Source of the DNA: Dioscorea cayenensis subsp. rotundata | Taxonomy: Eukaryota; Streptophyta; Magnoliopsida; Dioscoreales; Dioscoreaceae | Direction: 5' to 3' | NCBI RefSeq assembly: GCF_009730915.1 | Contig: NC_052480.1 | Location: forward strand, 4,774,001 to 4,838,000 | Length of the DNA: 64,000 nt | In this document: in pieces, positions 34,259 through 47,458 of the stretch | Position numbering within the stretch: the stretch's first letter is position 1 | Layout: each line of letters starts with the position of its first letter | The notes under the pieces: generated by a model | What the model saw: only the letters and a program-made list of their open reading frames with translations | The model's database searches: none | What the model was told of the DNA's origin: nothing | Program-made: the position numbers and the translations under genes

Positions 34259-37200
34259 TACGAAAATCTTTTTAAATTATAAGTGATAAATATAATATTT
34301 TAAAAAAATTGATCTTCTATGTAGACAATCCTTTCCAATTATTATTAATTTGGAAATATTTTTTATTTGCTCTGATATTTCAAAATATCTGTATATGATT
34401 GTCTTCATCTTAATATTATAACCTTTTGCTTTATTATATTTTATTGCAAACATATACATTAATCAAAGAACAAATCTAGATAAAGAGAAATAACAATGAA
34501 ACCTTTTCTCTTAATATCACAAATTTAAATTCTCTTTAGGAATGAATTATAATTGGAGTTTTACACGGGCAGAAGTTTGATATCATGTGTTAAAATTTAC
34601 TTAAAATAAATATTACATGAAAACCATATAAACCATGTGCTATGCAATTATTTCCAAAATATAAGAAAACAAAATATTAAGAAATATGCTGAGCTAATGT
34701 CATACATGAATAGGATAATAAAAAAAAATTATATGAATTATAAGTCAAAATTTGAAGAAAATATTTTTAAAACAATCAATGAATATTAAATTAAAAAATA
34801 ATTCATTATACCTCACGAGAATCACTTTTTTTTCAGTAAAACATTATTATTTAAATCAATTCAAACAACATAACAAGTGTTCATCATAATTTTTATGTCA
34901 TTTATGGTTATTTATAATCTATACTAAATACCAACATCATTATATTTGAATTTTAGATGGTTTTAAAAAATAATAAAAATCGTTAGATGTTCGAGAAAAC
35001 CCACTTTAATTTACAAACTATATATATATATATATAACACTATATATCTATAAAAGTTTTTAATAATTATAGGGATTATGATTAATATGAGCAAACAAAT
35101 AAAATTTTAAATGTTTTATATGCATGTGGCTGTTTTATTGATTGTTTAACAAGGCGAATCTTCAAAGGTATGTATCTATATATGTATAATATTAATATTA
35201 TTCCATTTTGTCTTACCTAAGGTTGATCACTAAGAACCAAAACGCATCAATATGTTTCGAGGCCTTGTTAGACAAGTGCAATATATATCAAAAGTTTGGT
35301 ACAAGACAATTACAAGACAAGCTAGGCAGAAGAGCTCTCTGCAAAATTAGCAATAAAATAGAACATTGAAGAAGGACGACAGAAATATGAAGGCAAGTTA
35401 ATAATGGAAGAAGGGCAAATAGGATAAAAAGAACCAATTTCATAATAGCAGAAGAAGAACCAATGGATTTAGAACCCAATATGATAGTAGAAATTAAAAG
35501 GGAAGTTGACATAACATTCAAAGGCTCTACCAAATAGGAACGAGAGAAAGCAATGGAATAATTTTTGGATGTAACCAACCAAAAATGATATGGAGGATAG
35601 ACCACCTCATCGAGAATAATGATTGGATCAAATTGGATTATCAAGCTTTAGTTTTCTTTTTAATATATTTATAAATTGAAACTTTAATTTTGTGTATATC
35701 TATAATTTTTTATTATTAAGAAGGTAAAAATTAGAGCATAATTGATCCAGCGTTGAGTGTGTGTGTGTGTATATATATATATAAAGTTTTGATGTTTATA
35801 TAATATTTTATTGTTAAGATGAATATAAGATAAATACCAAAGCTTTATTATGATAAATAAACTAGAACATAAATCCTTGTCTGGTATATAACTCATTGTG
35901 ATATATTTAAAAATCATTTAATAACATAAATAAATATAAATATAAACACAAAAAATACCGTTTTAAATATTTATTAATTAAATTACTATTTTACGTTAAA
36001 TATTTTGAAATTTTTAAAAAAATATTTATATAAATATTTTATATTTTAGAATTGTTATTAATATTTTGGAGATAAACAATGTTTAGAGTGTTTTTTTAAA
36101 TAAAACTAATTAAATTATTGAATTTATAAAAAAGAACCACTACGGATAGACCATTATTTCATTAAACATTAGAGTTATAGTCCCAATAATTTGTTATTTT
36201 AGCTACATCTAACCTAATATTTGATTTTTAATAACAAAATAATGATACTATAAAATACATATTGAGAGAAATTCTAATATAGTAATAAAGCTAACATACC
36301 CGTCAATAAAAATTAATAATTTAAAAAATTGTATAGACACCCAAATCAAGACATTATGGGCCCAAATCACAAATAAATGTATTTTCATATGATAGCTGTT
36401 AGGATAATTTAATAATTTCAAAACATAGTGAATATTTTACAAAATAGCATAATTTGTATGAGTCCTTAAAAACAAAATGAGGGCATTTAAATGATCTTTC
36501 TTAGAGGAATTAATAATAATAAAAAAGCGAACATAGTTTAAATTGGCACATCTAGTATGAGGCTATATAGAGCCATACCATAAATAAGTGCATTTAGCAT
36601 GATATCTCTTATCAAAAATTATTTTTTAAAAAATTCACATATTAGATAAATGAGGACATTTATAAATGAGCCATGAAATTTTCTCCTTACATTATGTAGT
36701 GCATCTTCCCCATTGATTTGGTTCCTCTAATAGTTTAAAAAAAAAACACCACATATTTCTGTATAAAATGAGTTAATTTTAATACTAATTTTCCAAGAAA
36801 AAAAAAAAAGAAGAAATCCTTTTTCTTTGAAATTAAATACTCATCAGTGAAGTAATTTTTTGAAATCCTTGTACTTTTCATTTCCTTTATTATTTCATGA
36901 TATTGTTATATAATTGTTTTTCCTTCAATATTATCTTATTTTGAATTATTATGCATTTTAGACACTATATTTGTTAAAATTCGTTTTGTTTCCAAGAGCC
37001 CATAAATTTAATTTTATTCTCGTATAAATTTAAATTTTTAATAATCACCTACATTTTAGAGATTTATATAGGAAAAATAAAATATAGGAAAAAAATATAT
37101 ATATATTATCTGAACTTCATAGTTATTTAAATATTAAAAATTTAAAATTGCATATATATATATATATATATATGTTGAAAAATATATTTTATATAAATAG

Positions 37201-37795
37201 AGACATTTTCATTTATTACTCATATGCTATCCTTGGATATGATTAGTAAAAAAAGAATAAGCAATTTGTAGGTGATTATTTGCCTAGAAGATAAAAACAT
37301 TAAAGATTGAAAAGATATATCAAGATAACTTCATAATTCGCCTAGAAGATAAAACATTAAAATATGCATTCTTGCCCACCCTCTATTTGATATATAGATT
37401 TGACCAAGAATTGCTATTATTTCTTTCCCCATGGTTTAATTAAATGGCAACATATCATTTGTATTTTGGTGGATGGCACATGCAATGTCTTCATTTTGTG
37501 TATAACAAGAATGGTTTTAAGTGGATGAGTTCTCGTCTTTATAGGAGACGTCTTCTTTCTTCTTCCATTTCACACAACATGGATGTACATCATGCTCTAG
37601 TGGACCTTATCAACCATGTGATACATGAATATATCTTATATCTTTTGTTATAATAGGTACTTATTATTAACATGATATTATTGATATACATGCATGAGTC
37701 CTTATAATATCTGTCATTTTTTTTCCTTATATTATTTCGTAAATGATTTATTGTGTCCTACTCCTAATGATGTATGTCTAGTAAAAACTCTATCC
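34259..37795. other. AT-rich non-coding DNA
   Basis: No gene is supported. 35280-35650 is less AT-rich and has a 118-codon open frame on the minus strand (35288-35644) of hydrophobic composition; I recognise no domain in it. Microsatellites of AT type lie near 35023-35037, 35755-35783 and 37149-37173. Confidence 0.45.
34730..35015 (+). repeat. Dispersed repeat, copy 1 of 2
   Basis: It is similar to 38937-39215 over nearly 290 bp. Shared phrases include 'aatcaatgaatattaa', 'acaagtgttcatcata' and 'gttatttataatctata'. The two are in the same orientation, 4.2 kb apart, with no coding sequence between them. Confidence 0.7.
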
Positions 37796-38604
37796 CACTG
37801 TTTGGTTCAGAGGGGGAGGGGGGAGGAGGGGGAGTGAGGAAGAGTGAGGGAGGGGGGAGGAGTATGGAGGGTTTGAGAAAATATTGTGTTTGGTTCATGG
37901 AGGAGTGTGGAGGAGTAGTTTATTTATTTATTTTTTTTTAGTTGAAAAGAGGAGTGGGGAGGAGAGAAAAAGAGTGTAATGTGTATTTGACTATTTTGCC
38001 CTTGTACTAATAAAAATAGGTAATAATATATATATAATAATCAATTGTAGAATAATAATAATAACACAATATATAATATATGATAAACATTATAAAACAC
38101 ACACACAATAATTAGAGAAAAATATTTATTCGAAAAAAAAATTATGAGGAGTCATAACATCTTGATTATAATTGATAAATATTGGTTAAAAATGTGAACA
38201 CCCAATGATCATTCAAACATACTCCTATTTTTTTGTCATATTTTTTTCATAAACTTAAAATTGTGAAAAACATACTTGGAAAAGCATACCCTATTTTTTT
38301 CATATTTAACAAAAATTATGCTCATGATAATCATATTCACAATCCCAAACAAACAATCACTAGGATATAATAGGAATTCTACATATAGGTGAAGGGCATT
38401 AATGGTATTTTGCATTATTTAAAAAAAAATAAAAAAAATAATAAACATCCACTCCCCCAAAAGACCCAATTTGGGGGAGTGGATTATGAGGGATGAGGAG
38501 GGGTGAGGCACCCCTCCTCACCCCCTCTCATTCCCCTTCACTCCCTCAGCCAAACAACACCCACACCCCCTCACCCCTCCTCCCTCCCCTAACCAAACAA
38601 AGCC
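37796..38604. mobile_element. Tourist/Harbinger-like MITE with purine-strand termini
   Basis: The left end reads CACTGTTTGGTTCAGAGGGG and the right end CCCTAACCAAACAAAGCC, forming an imperfect TIR (TTTGTTTGGTT against AACCAAACAAA). About 100 bp inside each end is almost pure G/A (left) or C/T (right). The 600-bp middle is AT-rich and non-coding. The target duplication is not clear, so the superfamily is a best guess from the end sequence. Confidence 0.65.
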
Positions 38605-39479
38605 ATATAGTATGGTATTACAAATTATTTACTTAAATTGTTTGACAGCCTCTTATACCAACAACTCTACAGGATTTGAAAGAAAGCTTTTGTTGAACAA
38701 GCTGTAATTTGGTGTATAGAGTAATGAAATAAAATTATTATGTTAATTTTTATATAAAAATATAATGGATAAAAAATAGATTAATATGTTTTCAAATATA
38801 AAAATTAATTATATTTTAAAACATATTACAAAAATTTTGTTTAAAATCAATATTGGTTTTAAAATCTAATTTTGAAATGGATTTAATTCAATTGCAAGTC
38901 TATTTCTAAATTCTAAAACCAGTGAAAAAAATATTAAAGAAATCATAAGTCAAAATTTTTTTATAAAAAATATTTGTTTAAAAAAATCAATGAATATTAA
39001 GTTAAAAAAATATTATACCTCATATAATCACATTTTTTTCTTTATTATTTAACTCAATTCCAACAATATGACAAGTGTTTATCATAGTGTCTATATTATT
39101 CATTGTTATTTATAATCTATATTAAATCCCAACATCATTATATTTAAATTTTAGATGTTTTTTAAAAAAATAATAAAAATAAAAATCATTAGATGCTGGA
39201 GAAAACACATCTATATCATAAGAAACCATTTTACAACCATAAGAGCTGGTATAGTTAAAATTATCATTATTATTATTATGGCTTCATATCAAACATTTTA
39301 GTTTTCTTCTATATAAATTTTTATATTCTAATTTCACTCTGATAATCTCTCTACGTTAATATAAATATGACTTACAATTTAATTTTCATTATTTTATAAT
39401 ATTTGTATATATATATATATGCATAAAAATTATTATTTATTTAATATTTATATACTCCTCTACTTATATTTTTCATGAT
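38605..39479. other. AT-rich non-coding DNA
   Basis: It contains copy 2 of the dispersed repeat and an AT microsatellite near 39408-39420. No gene. Confidence 0.5.
38937..39215 (+). repeat. Dispersed repeat, copy 2 of 2
   Basis: It matches 34730-35015 in the same orientation with scattered substitutions and indels. Confidence 0.7.
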
Positions 39480-39640
39480 TTTTAAGGTGCAAAGAGTGGG
39501 AAAGGGTTCCTTCAAGCCTGACTCCCCAAACTAGAAAACCACGGAGCCCACCTCCATACTAGCTCCTAGAGTGGGCGTTTCTTTATTCAAATCAAATGGA
39601 ACCTATACAAAAATGCAAGCAAAATAAAAATAAAAATAAA

Positions 39641-39673
<33 letters not shown>
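39641..39673. repeat. (AAT)n microsatellite
   Basis: About eleven uninterrupted AAT units next to AAAAT repeats, at the point where the LINE ORF2 stops. Confidence 0.95.
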
Positions 39674-39675
<2 letters not shown>

Positions 39676-39689
39676 ACTTTGGTTCGCCA

Positions 39690-40562
39690 AGCAATGGGAT
39701 TAGCTTTGGTACGAGAAAGCAAATGATGGAAAAGCATGCATAGGATTAGAATGTGGTTAAAAATTCTAGACTTCTCTAACTACAACATGATAATTAATGT
39801 AATCAAGTAGTAATTATCGAATCTAAAAGTTTTATTTTTACAAAAACTGTAAGGGACAGCGGTAAGAAGAAGAGGAGAATGGTTCAAAAAAGTCTTGAGA
39901 AGATGTTTAACCACATAAGAATCAAAATTGGTAGTCCAGTTCGTATTAACCAGGCAACGATCTAATCTTGCCCAGTGACGAGCTAAACCAGATTGATTGT
40001 AGCACCAGGTAAAATCAGAAACCAACATACCCAACATCCAACATATCATTTAAAACAATGAAGTGCAAAAAATAGAGATTTACGAGAGTAATAACCATAC
40101 GAACCTTCTTTATGCTTATTGACAGAAGTAATAGAATTAAAGTCTCCAGTGATAACCCAAGCAAGGTTAAGAGAAGTCATACCAGAGAATTCTTGCCAAA
40201 GCATTCTCTGTCCCTGAATAAGTGTGGCATTATATATAATTGAAAGAACTCAATCAACATTATTACCATAAGAGATTACCATGTGCAATGCATGGCTGGA
40301 GATGACAACCGGAGTAATTCTACCAATTTGTTTTCTCTACAAGGAGATAATGCCACCTAAAAAACCATTAGCCATAATCGCCACCCATTTCTAGTCCTTA
40401 CCTAGTTTAGCACAAAACCAAGAGTCTATTATTGTCTGCTCGTGTTTCCACGAAACAGAGCACCTTAGGCTTGTACTTCTTAAATAATAGAAAAACACAA
40501 GTGGAAGTATCCCGGCCGGAGATACCTCTGCAATTTCAACAAATAATGGATGTGAGATTCAT
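39690..40562 (-). pseudogene. L1 (second copy) ORF2, endonuclease part only
   Basis: The start ATG is at 40562, reading MNLTSIIC, then an in-frame stop where a tryptophan codon is expected, then NCRGISGRDTSTCVFLL and VLCFVETRAD. The endonuclease continues with AWVITGDFNSITSVNKHKEG near 40160-40100 and LARHWARLDRCLVNTNW near 40000-39940. It closes with HSPLLLTAVPYSF and, after a shift, HLLSRTKANPIAWRTK. It is broken by stops and frame changes and truncated before the reverse transcriptase. Confidence 0.75.
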
Positions 40563-40689
40563 GAAAAACCAAAGATAATAAAGTAAATAGAAGAAAAACT
40601 TCCATAAGAAAAGCAAGGAACTGAGAAGATGAAAATGGGATTGCAGAAATAAGAACTAGTTCCATCATCACTTGGATCTATCCTTTCCT

Positions 40690-42400
40690 TCTTGAGGGAA
40701 GCTACCGGAGCATAAGTATTCTTGCGGACAAGCACCTCTCACCGCAAACCTTGCTGTATTTGGTCCATGGTCATAGTATCATCCAACTCTTCATCCTCCA
40801 AGATACCATCTTCATCATCCTCATACTCGCTCATTTCTTGGTTGCTGGAGTTCAAAGAGGATGAGGATAGTCGAAGGGCATCTTTCTACTTTATCAACTA
40901 GTATCATATGTGAGTCCTATGAGGTTTCTCCATCTTGTAGTGAACGAAGATTAGTAGAAGAGATGATAATGGGAGGGGGGAGTCGAATATGATTGCCTTG
41001 CCTTTCTTCACAAGATTAGAGTTGTTAAAGTTATGATGGGATGGATCAAACCCAGGTACGTGATCAGATGGCTTATTGGGAAGACCCCCATTGATAAAGC
41101 CGATGTGATCATTAATTAGGAGCCATTGGATGGATGGAAGAGATCAATCAAGTTAGGCACGATCTTGGAAACTGGAAGATTGTCTCTGGGCTGAAGCCTA
41201 TCAGTGGTCAGAGATACACTGTAGAGAGTGCTAGTACCAACATGGCCTCCCCGACCATGTGTTCTAGGCCCTCCACATGGCGTACATGTAATAGTATTCT
41301 GGGAACCATGCAAGGCGCTCATCTCAACTGGCGGCTCGCTGGGCGCACATGATGCACATGAGGTCCCTTCTCCTGTACCGCCGCAACCTCTAGCTTGGCC
41401 ATGCCACACCTCGTGACAAGCATCTACAGCCCGTAGTCAATCTCTGAAGTATTAATCAAGGGGAGTTTTGAATTCAGGTCATCGCCTACCTGACCGAAAC
41501 ACTAGAAGAAATACATGCCTCCTTGACTATACCAGCGATTCCCAGACCATTCCTGACCTCCATCTTCCTCCGATTACCAAGACCAGACTGGGAGGGTGGA
41601 AAGGATGAATCTGGTCATATGATACACTCCGATTGTAAATATTCGTCCTGTGTCCGACCGAGCCATACAGATAGCATAATGTTGGTAACTTCTCGTAGGG
41701 CACAACAACAAAGGCCTTAATGCTCTTCATCACCGATCCAGAGACCACGCTTTAAGGGTTTGGCTAGGTCAATCTCGACACAAACCTAAGCATCTCTCGA
41801 TCGGGATAAAGATGTAGTGAACTCATCAACTTTGAGTAGACGACCAAATTGAGAGGCAATAGTTTCCAACGATTCTCCATCCTAAAAATCAAACGGGAGG
41901 TTATATAATTGAATTCATATGGCAATAGTGGATAATTTAGCCAAAGAAGGTTCAAAGTATGAATGCCAAGGGGCTAGTTGCAGGATAACTCCATTGATGG
42001 TCCACGGACCATCAAGAGGATTCTCTGCATGATGTCATGGTTCTCACAATGAATCAAGAGATAACCATTCGTTAAATCAAAAACATGAACCACTCCAAAA
42101 GCCCCCCATTTAAATTATAGGTTCGTTTTAATGAGCTCAAGTGTATAAGACTTACCAAAGAACTTACCATAAAGGGAGTATTAGATCATAATCGAATTTT
42201 AGCATGAGATTTAATTAGCATCAGGATCTATGAATACAAAATCCGAAGTAGTTTCTTTTAGTCTCGCCAGGACAAGACCATCAACTAAAGGAGATGGCTC
42301 ATGTTTTGACGAACTGCAGCGGTGATCTCCGCCCATGTCGGTGGAGATACTTGTCCCTCTTGCTATGGAAAGTGAGGACAAGGGACTAAAAATAGAGAGC
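40690..42400 (-). pseudogene. L1 (second copy) ORF1, DUF4283 and CCHC region
   Basis: Fragments in alternating frames show a DUF4283-type region at about 42190-41760. Pieces resemble a 'GPWTINGVILQLAPW' stretch and a 'WDGESLETIASQFG' stretch; these are my reading across frame shifts. The zinc-knuckle region VVVPYEKLPTLCYLYGSVGH lies at about 41705-41645, with the second cysteine of the knuckle replaced by tyrosine. A GC-richer proline/serine region follows at 41400-41110. No continuous frame survives. Confidence 0.65.
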
Positions 42401-43139
42401 ATGAGAGAAACGATAGAGCAGTCACCTCTGTAGTAGTACTGAAATATAAGGACTCTTGCTGAGAATGGTTTGAAGATCTTTTAATAATTAAGTGCATGAA
42501 TGTTTAGATCTTCTTTGAATAGAGGGTGGTTTGAACTATGACATAATTTGTGTGGATGGGAATGGTCAAGAAAAACTGTGGTAACTGAAAATGACTCCTG
42601 CTTGTCTTCACATCTCTTGTTATGTATATATCATAACTAAACTTGGTCGTGTATATATATATATATATACATTGGAAGAATGTGTGTACATAAACTCTTA
42701 TTTTAACTTTTGAAAAAGTTAATACTTTTTTCAAACAATAATAATTATAAAAACCATTAAAGTAGGGTAAATTTTTCATATGGTCACAATGTTATGGCTG
42801 ATTTTTATTTTGGTCGTTGTCTTTCTGTAATACCTTGAACCTGTGGATACCTGTTGGAAAATATATTCAGGATATTACTATAGTTGCAGTAAGATTTTTC
42901 TACAGAGCAATCTTTGTTGAGAAACCCCAAGTGAAAAGAATAAGGACCTAAGGCCCTGCTTGAATTACCCAAAAATCCTACATAATCCGTACATTATGGC
43001 AGAAAAAAAAATATTTTCATGGATTTATGGCATAATGGTCGTTTGGGTACCTAATTTACACCCCAAAAATATGGCATAATGTGGGGATTCTGCCAGAAAA
43101 AAATATTCCAGTGGAACTGGAATATTTTTTTCTTATGAA

Positions 43140-46026
43140 AGTCGTGACCCCTCTCATTCGCCCCCTCTCCTTCGCATGAACTCCTTTCTTCTCAAAAAAT
43201 CAAAGATCAAAACCGAGCCTCAATTTGCTGTGTTGCCGACTGTCACGCCAGAAGCTTGAAGCCGTTGCCGGAGTGGAACACCCAAAGCACCCTCCCACCT
43301 CTGACAGCCGTGTCGCCGGCCGATGAGCGGCAACGCCGACGCCTGAAGCCATGATAACAAGGTTTAGGGTTTGATCTGGGGCACCGACTCTCGGAGTCTA
43401 TAAAAGGGCTGGTGTTGCAAGTTTCTTGTTCCACCTCTTTTCATCCTTCACGCAGCGGCGAAACCGGAGAGGTATGCTGAGCTTTCACTTTCAGATTTGT
43501 TTCTTTCTTCTCTGTTTAATGGTCATGCTTTCATTTCAAAGGATTTGATGTATAAAAGTTGGATCTCTGTGATAGGTTTTGTTGAATTTGCGGGTTCTAA
43601 TGGTTCCTTGCAATAGCGTTTGATCCAAGATTTGTGATTTTATTCAGAAAAATGTTTGATCTTGATTTCATTCAGAAAGGTTTGATTTTTTTTCTTGAAT
43701 TGTTTTGGTGTCGTTGTGGTTTTGGATTGTTTTCTATGAAGATCAATAGAATACTTTCATTCTTCCGAGGGTGAATGTTTTCCCATTCGGAGCAAATTTA
43801 TGGACTCCTGAATTGAGGAAACTAAACTCGTTTCTAAAGCATAGATTATGGTGAATGGAATATGGTGACGGCGCACCTCTGATGATGCCTGGTTTCTTGC
43901 TGATTAGGTTTGGTGTTGTTGTGTTTGAGGTGTAGGGCTTAAGCTTATCGAGGGGCTTGTCTATGAGAGCTTTTTATTTGGGTTTTTAAAGAGGTGGTAT
44001 TTGAGGGAATTTGATTGGTGGCGTTGCAGGCGCTGCAAGTTTTGTTAGGCTTTTATTAATCTGAAGGGCTTCTTTTTCGTTAATGAAATGAAAAAGTTTG
44101 GTGATGTTTTAATTATGAAAATTAATGCCTTTTGTAAAAATAATGTAGAGCTTTTTGGTGAAAAAAAAAGAATCTGATTGTAAGAACATGGTTTGTAACT
44201 TTGTAATTTTTCTAATGAAAAACTGTTTTTTTTAATAAATAATAACTTTATGTAATCCAATATAAATGATTTTGTTTTCTCGGTTAGATGCTTAAAGGAA
44301 TAAAAGTGCTTGTTAATGGAAATCCTCTTCTTATTTAGAAGCTAAAATGAATGGAAAAAAATCATTAAAAAATACTGCAAAGATGAACATAATGGAATGT
44401 TTGTCAGTTATTAAAGTAGTGGTCTGACAACAATATGGTGAATGGAATGTTTCTGCAGGTTTTTTGTTAGTATATGCAACACCTAAACTTTCATTAGTTG
44501 TGCCACTTGCTTAAATATCCTCTCAATGCTCTTTGACATATATATGACTCACTTCAAAAGCATAGATTCATTCTGTTCAATGAGTATTCTTAATTATGTT
44601 GTTAGACCAAACTGGTGTATGATCTCTATTTGTGTCCATTTGTGTCTGGATTTCATTCGAAATTAAGTGAATCAATGCAGAGCATTTCTGTTGTCCTAGT
44701 TATCATGAATAGTGACAAACCTGTTCAAAGTTGAAATCTTTGCCTATTTTGTTGGAAATAGCATGTAGTTTTATTCAATTTGGTTTTTGATGGGTCACAT
44801 TTCATCTATCGACTATTCTGCCATTGATACACCATGGGTACTATACAGTTTTGGTTATTGCTTGTCCGTTCTTATTGAGATTTTTTTTCAGGATCTTGCT
44901 TATCTCAATGCTATTGTTCTGAGGTGTTGTCTTCTCAATGCTTAAGGATATTCATAGTTGTGTTAAACAATCATTATTTGAGGATCTAGTTAATGGAGAA
45001 AAGGTTGTCTAGTTCATTTGACTGATATTATATTCAGACAGAATTTCTGCTCTCCTTAAAGTAATTGTGCTTAATCGTAATACTTTATTTGCATAGATGA
45101 TTCACTGCTAAGGTTCTAGTTGATATTGCAACTAGTGGGATAGAATGTTAAGAAGCCATGATATTGAAGACTGGCATACCCATTGCCACTCACATTTCAA
45201 ACAAGATCTCCCATCCTATTTTCTCCATACTCACTTCTTTTAGTTTAATTAATATCAAACACCTATGAATATCAGTCTCCAATACTATATCAAGAGATTG
45301 TCAATTTTGTTTTTGCTGCTTAAGTTTAAAGAATGATTAAATTATAATGTTATGGCCTCCCAATGTCAATAATGCATGGCCCTATGTAGCTTTAAAAGAG
45401 TTTCAGATAATTGTAAGATAGAGACAAACGGTTAATTGCAACTTGAAGACAGTCTAGCAATTAATTGTGTACTATGTTGCTTCCCTTAACTTTTTCTTTT
45501 TCTTGTTTGTTTTTTAAATTGCTTTTATGCTTTTCATTATGAACTACTCTGCTTCTAATATTATTTAAACTGGCAACCATTTGTGCAATCTTAACATTTA
45601 ACTTTTTATAATTTTCATGATTCAACTGCTTGATTGTTCTATTGATTATGATTTTGCAATGTGCAACTGATGATATCATACTCAGTAGGTTTGTCGGCTT
45701 AAGCATCAGCTCTTTGATCACTTCTTTCCATCTTCTTCAACTGATTCCTCGAGTTTAGCTCCTTTAATAGATCCTTTGTAAGTTAATTTTACCCAGCTTG
45801 TAATGCATATTTAATAGGTCAACCTTACTTCTATGGTAAATAAATTATGTCAGTCATGTTGGCTTTCTAAAGACTTGCAGTTTTGTAATTTTCAAAATAT
45901 ATTTAATTTCCAGTAACATGCAGGGACCACCCAAATTCTTCCCAAAATGTAATACAAATTCAATTATATATGTGTGATGGTTTCTACCAAAAAACTGAGT
46001 ACTAACCATTATATTTTACAGTGCTT
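43140..46026 (+). other. Harbinger leader: candidate untranslated first exon and long intron
   Basis: 43140-43470 is GC-richer and ends in a good donor (GAGAG then GTATGCTGAG, near 43470). An acceptor (TTTTACAG) lies at about 46020, seven bases before the ORF1 ATG. The 2.5 kb between has no conserved coding sequence. This is inferred from splice-like motifs only. Confidence 0.4.
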
Positions 46027-47133
46027 ATGGCAAGTGAAGGTGTGGCAAGTGACTGAAGACATGAAGCTAGGGCAAAGTGGAATGAAATTCACAAGGCTCA
46101 CCTACTAAAGTTATTAGGTAAGTATAATACTCCTACGTACCGTTCACAAAATGGATGGACCAAAGAAGCATGGAACAAGATGGTACGTGACATGACAAGT
46201 TTTCCAATCCAAGCATCACCATAAGCCAAGTCAAAGCATTAGAGCAAGAGTTGAAAAAAACTTACAAGCTTCTAAAAGGGTTTTCTGAATTAAGTGGGTT
46301 CGGATGGGATTATGAAAGACATATTGTGCCCGCTCCTGATGATGTTTGGGCACCACTACTAGAGGTATGTACATACATAATAACTGGTTTCATTAATTAC
46401 AACTATCTGATTTGAAAAAAATCAAACAGAGGAATAGAGATGCAAGGAAGTGGCATACTAGACCGTTTCCATATTTTATGGCATTACATGAGGTTTATGA
46501 GGGTAAGCATATATTTTCTAATATTTTACATTTATAAACATGTACTTCACTAACAAATTATATATTTAAAATGTAGGGAGATATGCTGAAGGCAAACGAT
46601 CTCGTGGTATAGAAGATTATGAAGATATCTCCCAATCACCAGTGCACACCCCAACTCCAAGTGTTTTTACTCCAAATGATTCAAGGCAACAATCACCTAC
46701 ACACGAGACTGAGGATGATGATATCATGCAAGTGGAACCGCCTAGTTCTCAACCATGGAATCCTCACACTCAAAGTTCAAGCAATGAAATTCTACGGGAA
46801 CTAAGAGATCAAGATGGACACAGAAGAAAAAGGGAGCGAAAAGGGAAAAAGCTGCAAGATTCATCATTCAATATGGATAAATACATTGCAATTCGAGAGT
46901 GCGAGAACAAAGAATATCTTGAAGTTCTCAAGGGCACTCAAGTAGTGGAAAAACACACAATAGAAGATTGCATGAAGGTGTTTAATGAAATGAGTGGCAT
47001 TTTCACTGAAGAAGAAATGTTCAAAGCTACCCAAATTTTCATTAAAGATAAGAGTTATCGTGAACTCTTCTTATGTCTTCAGGAAAATCATAAAGTGCCA
47101 TGGCTCAAAACGATGTTCTCTAAAATTGAGTAG
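46027..47133 (+). pseudogene. Harbinger ORF1: Myb/SANT-like DNA-binding protein
   Basis: The likely exons are 46027-46364, 46430-46502 and 46577-47133. The Myb/SANT-like domain spans KWNEIHKAHLLKLLGKYN, GWTKEAWNKMVRDM, VKALEQELKKTYKLLKGF and FGWDYERHIVPAPDDVW. A serine/proline linker and a C-terminal domain (MDKYIAIRECENKEYLEVLK, EMFKATQIFIKDKSYRELFL) follow. In plant PIF/Harbinger elements this protein helps bring the transposase to the element ends. There is a TGA at codon 10 and a frame shift near 46200, so it is broken; the last exon remains open for more than 160 codons. Confidence 0.85.
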
Positions 47134-47458
47134 AAGATGATTATGAACTTGTTATCCTAAACTTGAATGTTTTCATAAGCACAATTTTTTTCCCATGAAC
47201 TTGTTTTGATTATGAACATGTAATCTTGAACTTGTTAAAGTTGTTATGGGGATCTTTCATTATGTGTAATTTTGATTGTAGGTCTTTTTTTTTTTTGGCA
47301 TGAATTTGTTAATAAGTATCCTTTTGTCTTGTAATATACTCTATAATGCTATTTCAGTATAGGCAATGGTTTCGAACAAGACCCAAGATTCATTCATCCA
47401 AAAGTACTCTGCGATACAATGGATAAGAAACAATTTTATGATTGTCACACACCTATGG

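Larger units (their letters stand above)
39480..42480 (-). mobile_element. Second L1-type LINE, internally deleted remnant
   Basis: On the minus strand, ORF1 (DUF4283 and zinc knuckle) is followed by the endonuclease part of ORF2. The sequence then ends in an AAT microsatellite and a short 3'-like segment near 39490-39600. Reverse transcriptase is missing. Boundaries are approximate and I found no clear target duplication. Confidence 0.7.

Noticed and set aside
35288..35644. 118-codon open frame on the minus strand, hydrophobic
   Set aside because: No recognised domain, no neighbouring exons, and composition explained by a T-rich strand. Kept only as a note in the spacer entry.
37444..37653. 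69-codon open frame starting MATYHLYFGGW
   Set aside because: No similarity I recognise and it lies in AT-rich spacer with no promoter or exon context.
45461..45721. 86-codon minus-strand frame inside the Harbinger leader intron
   Set aside because: Antisense to the presumed intron and lysine-rich from T-rich DNA; no domain.
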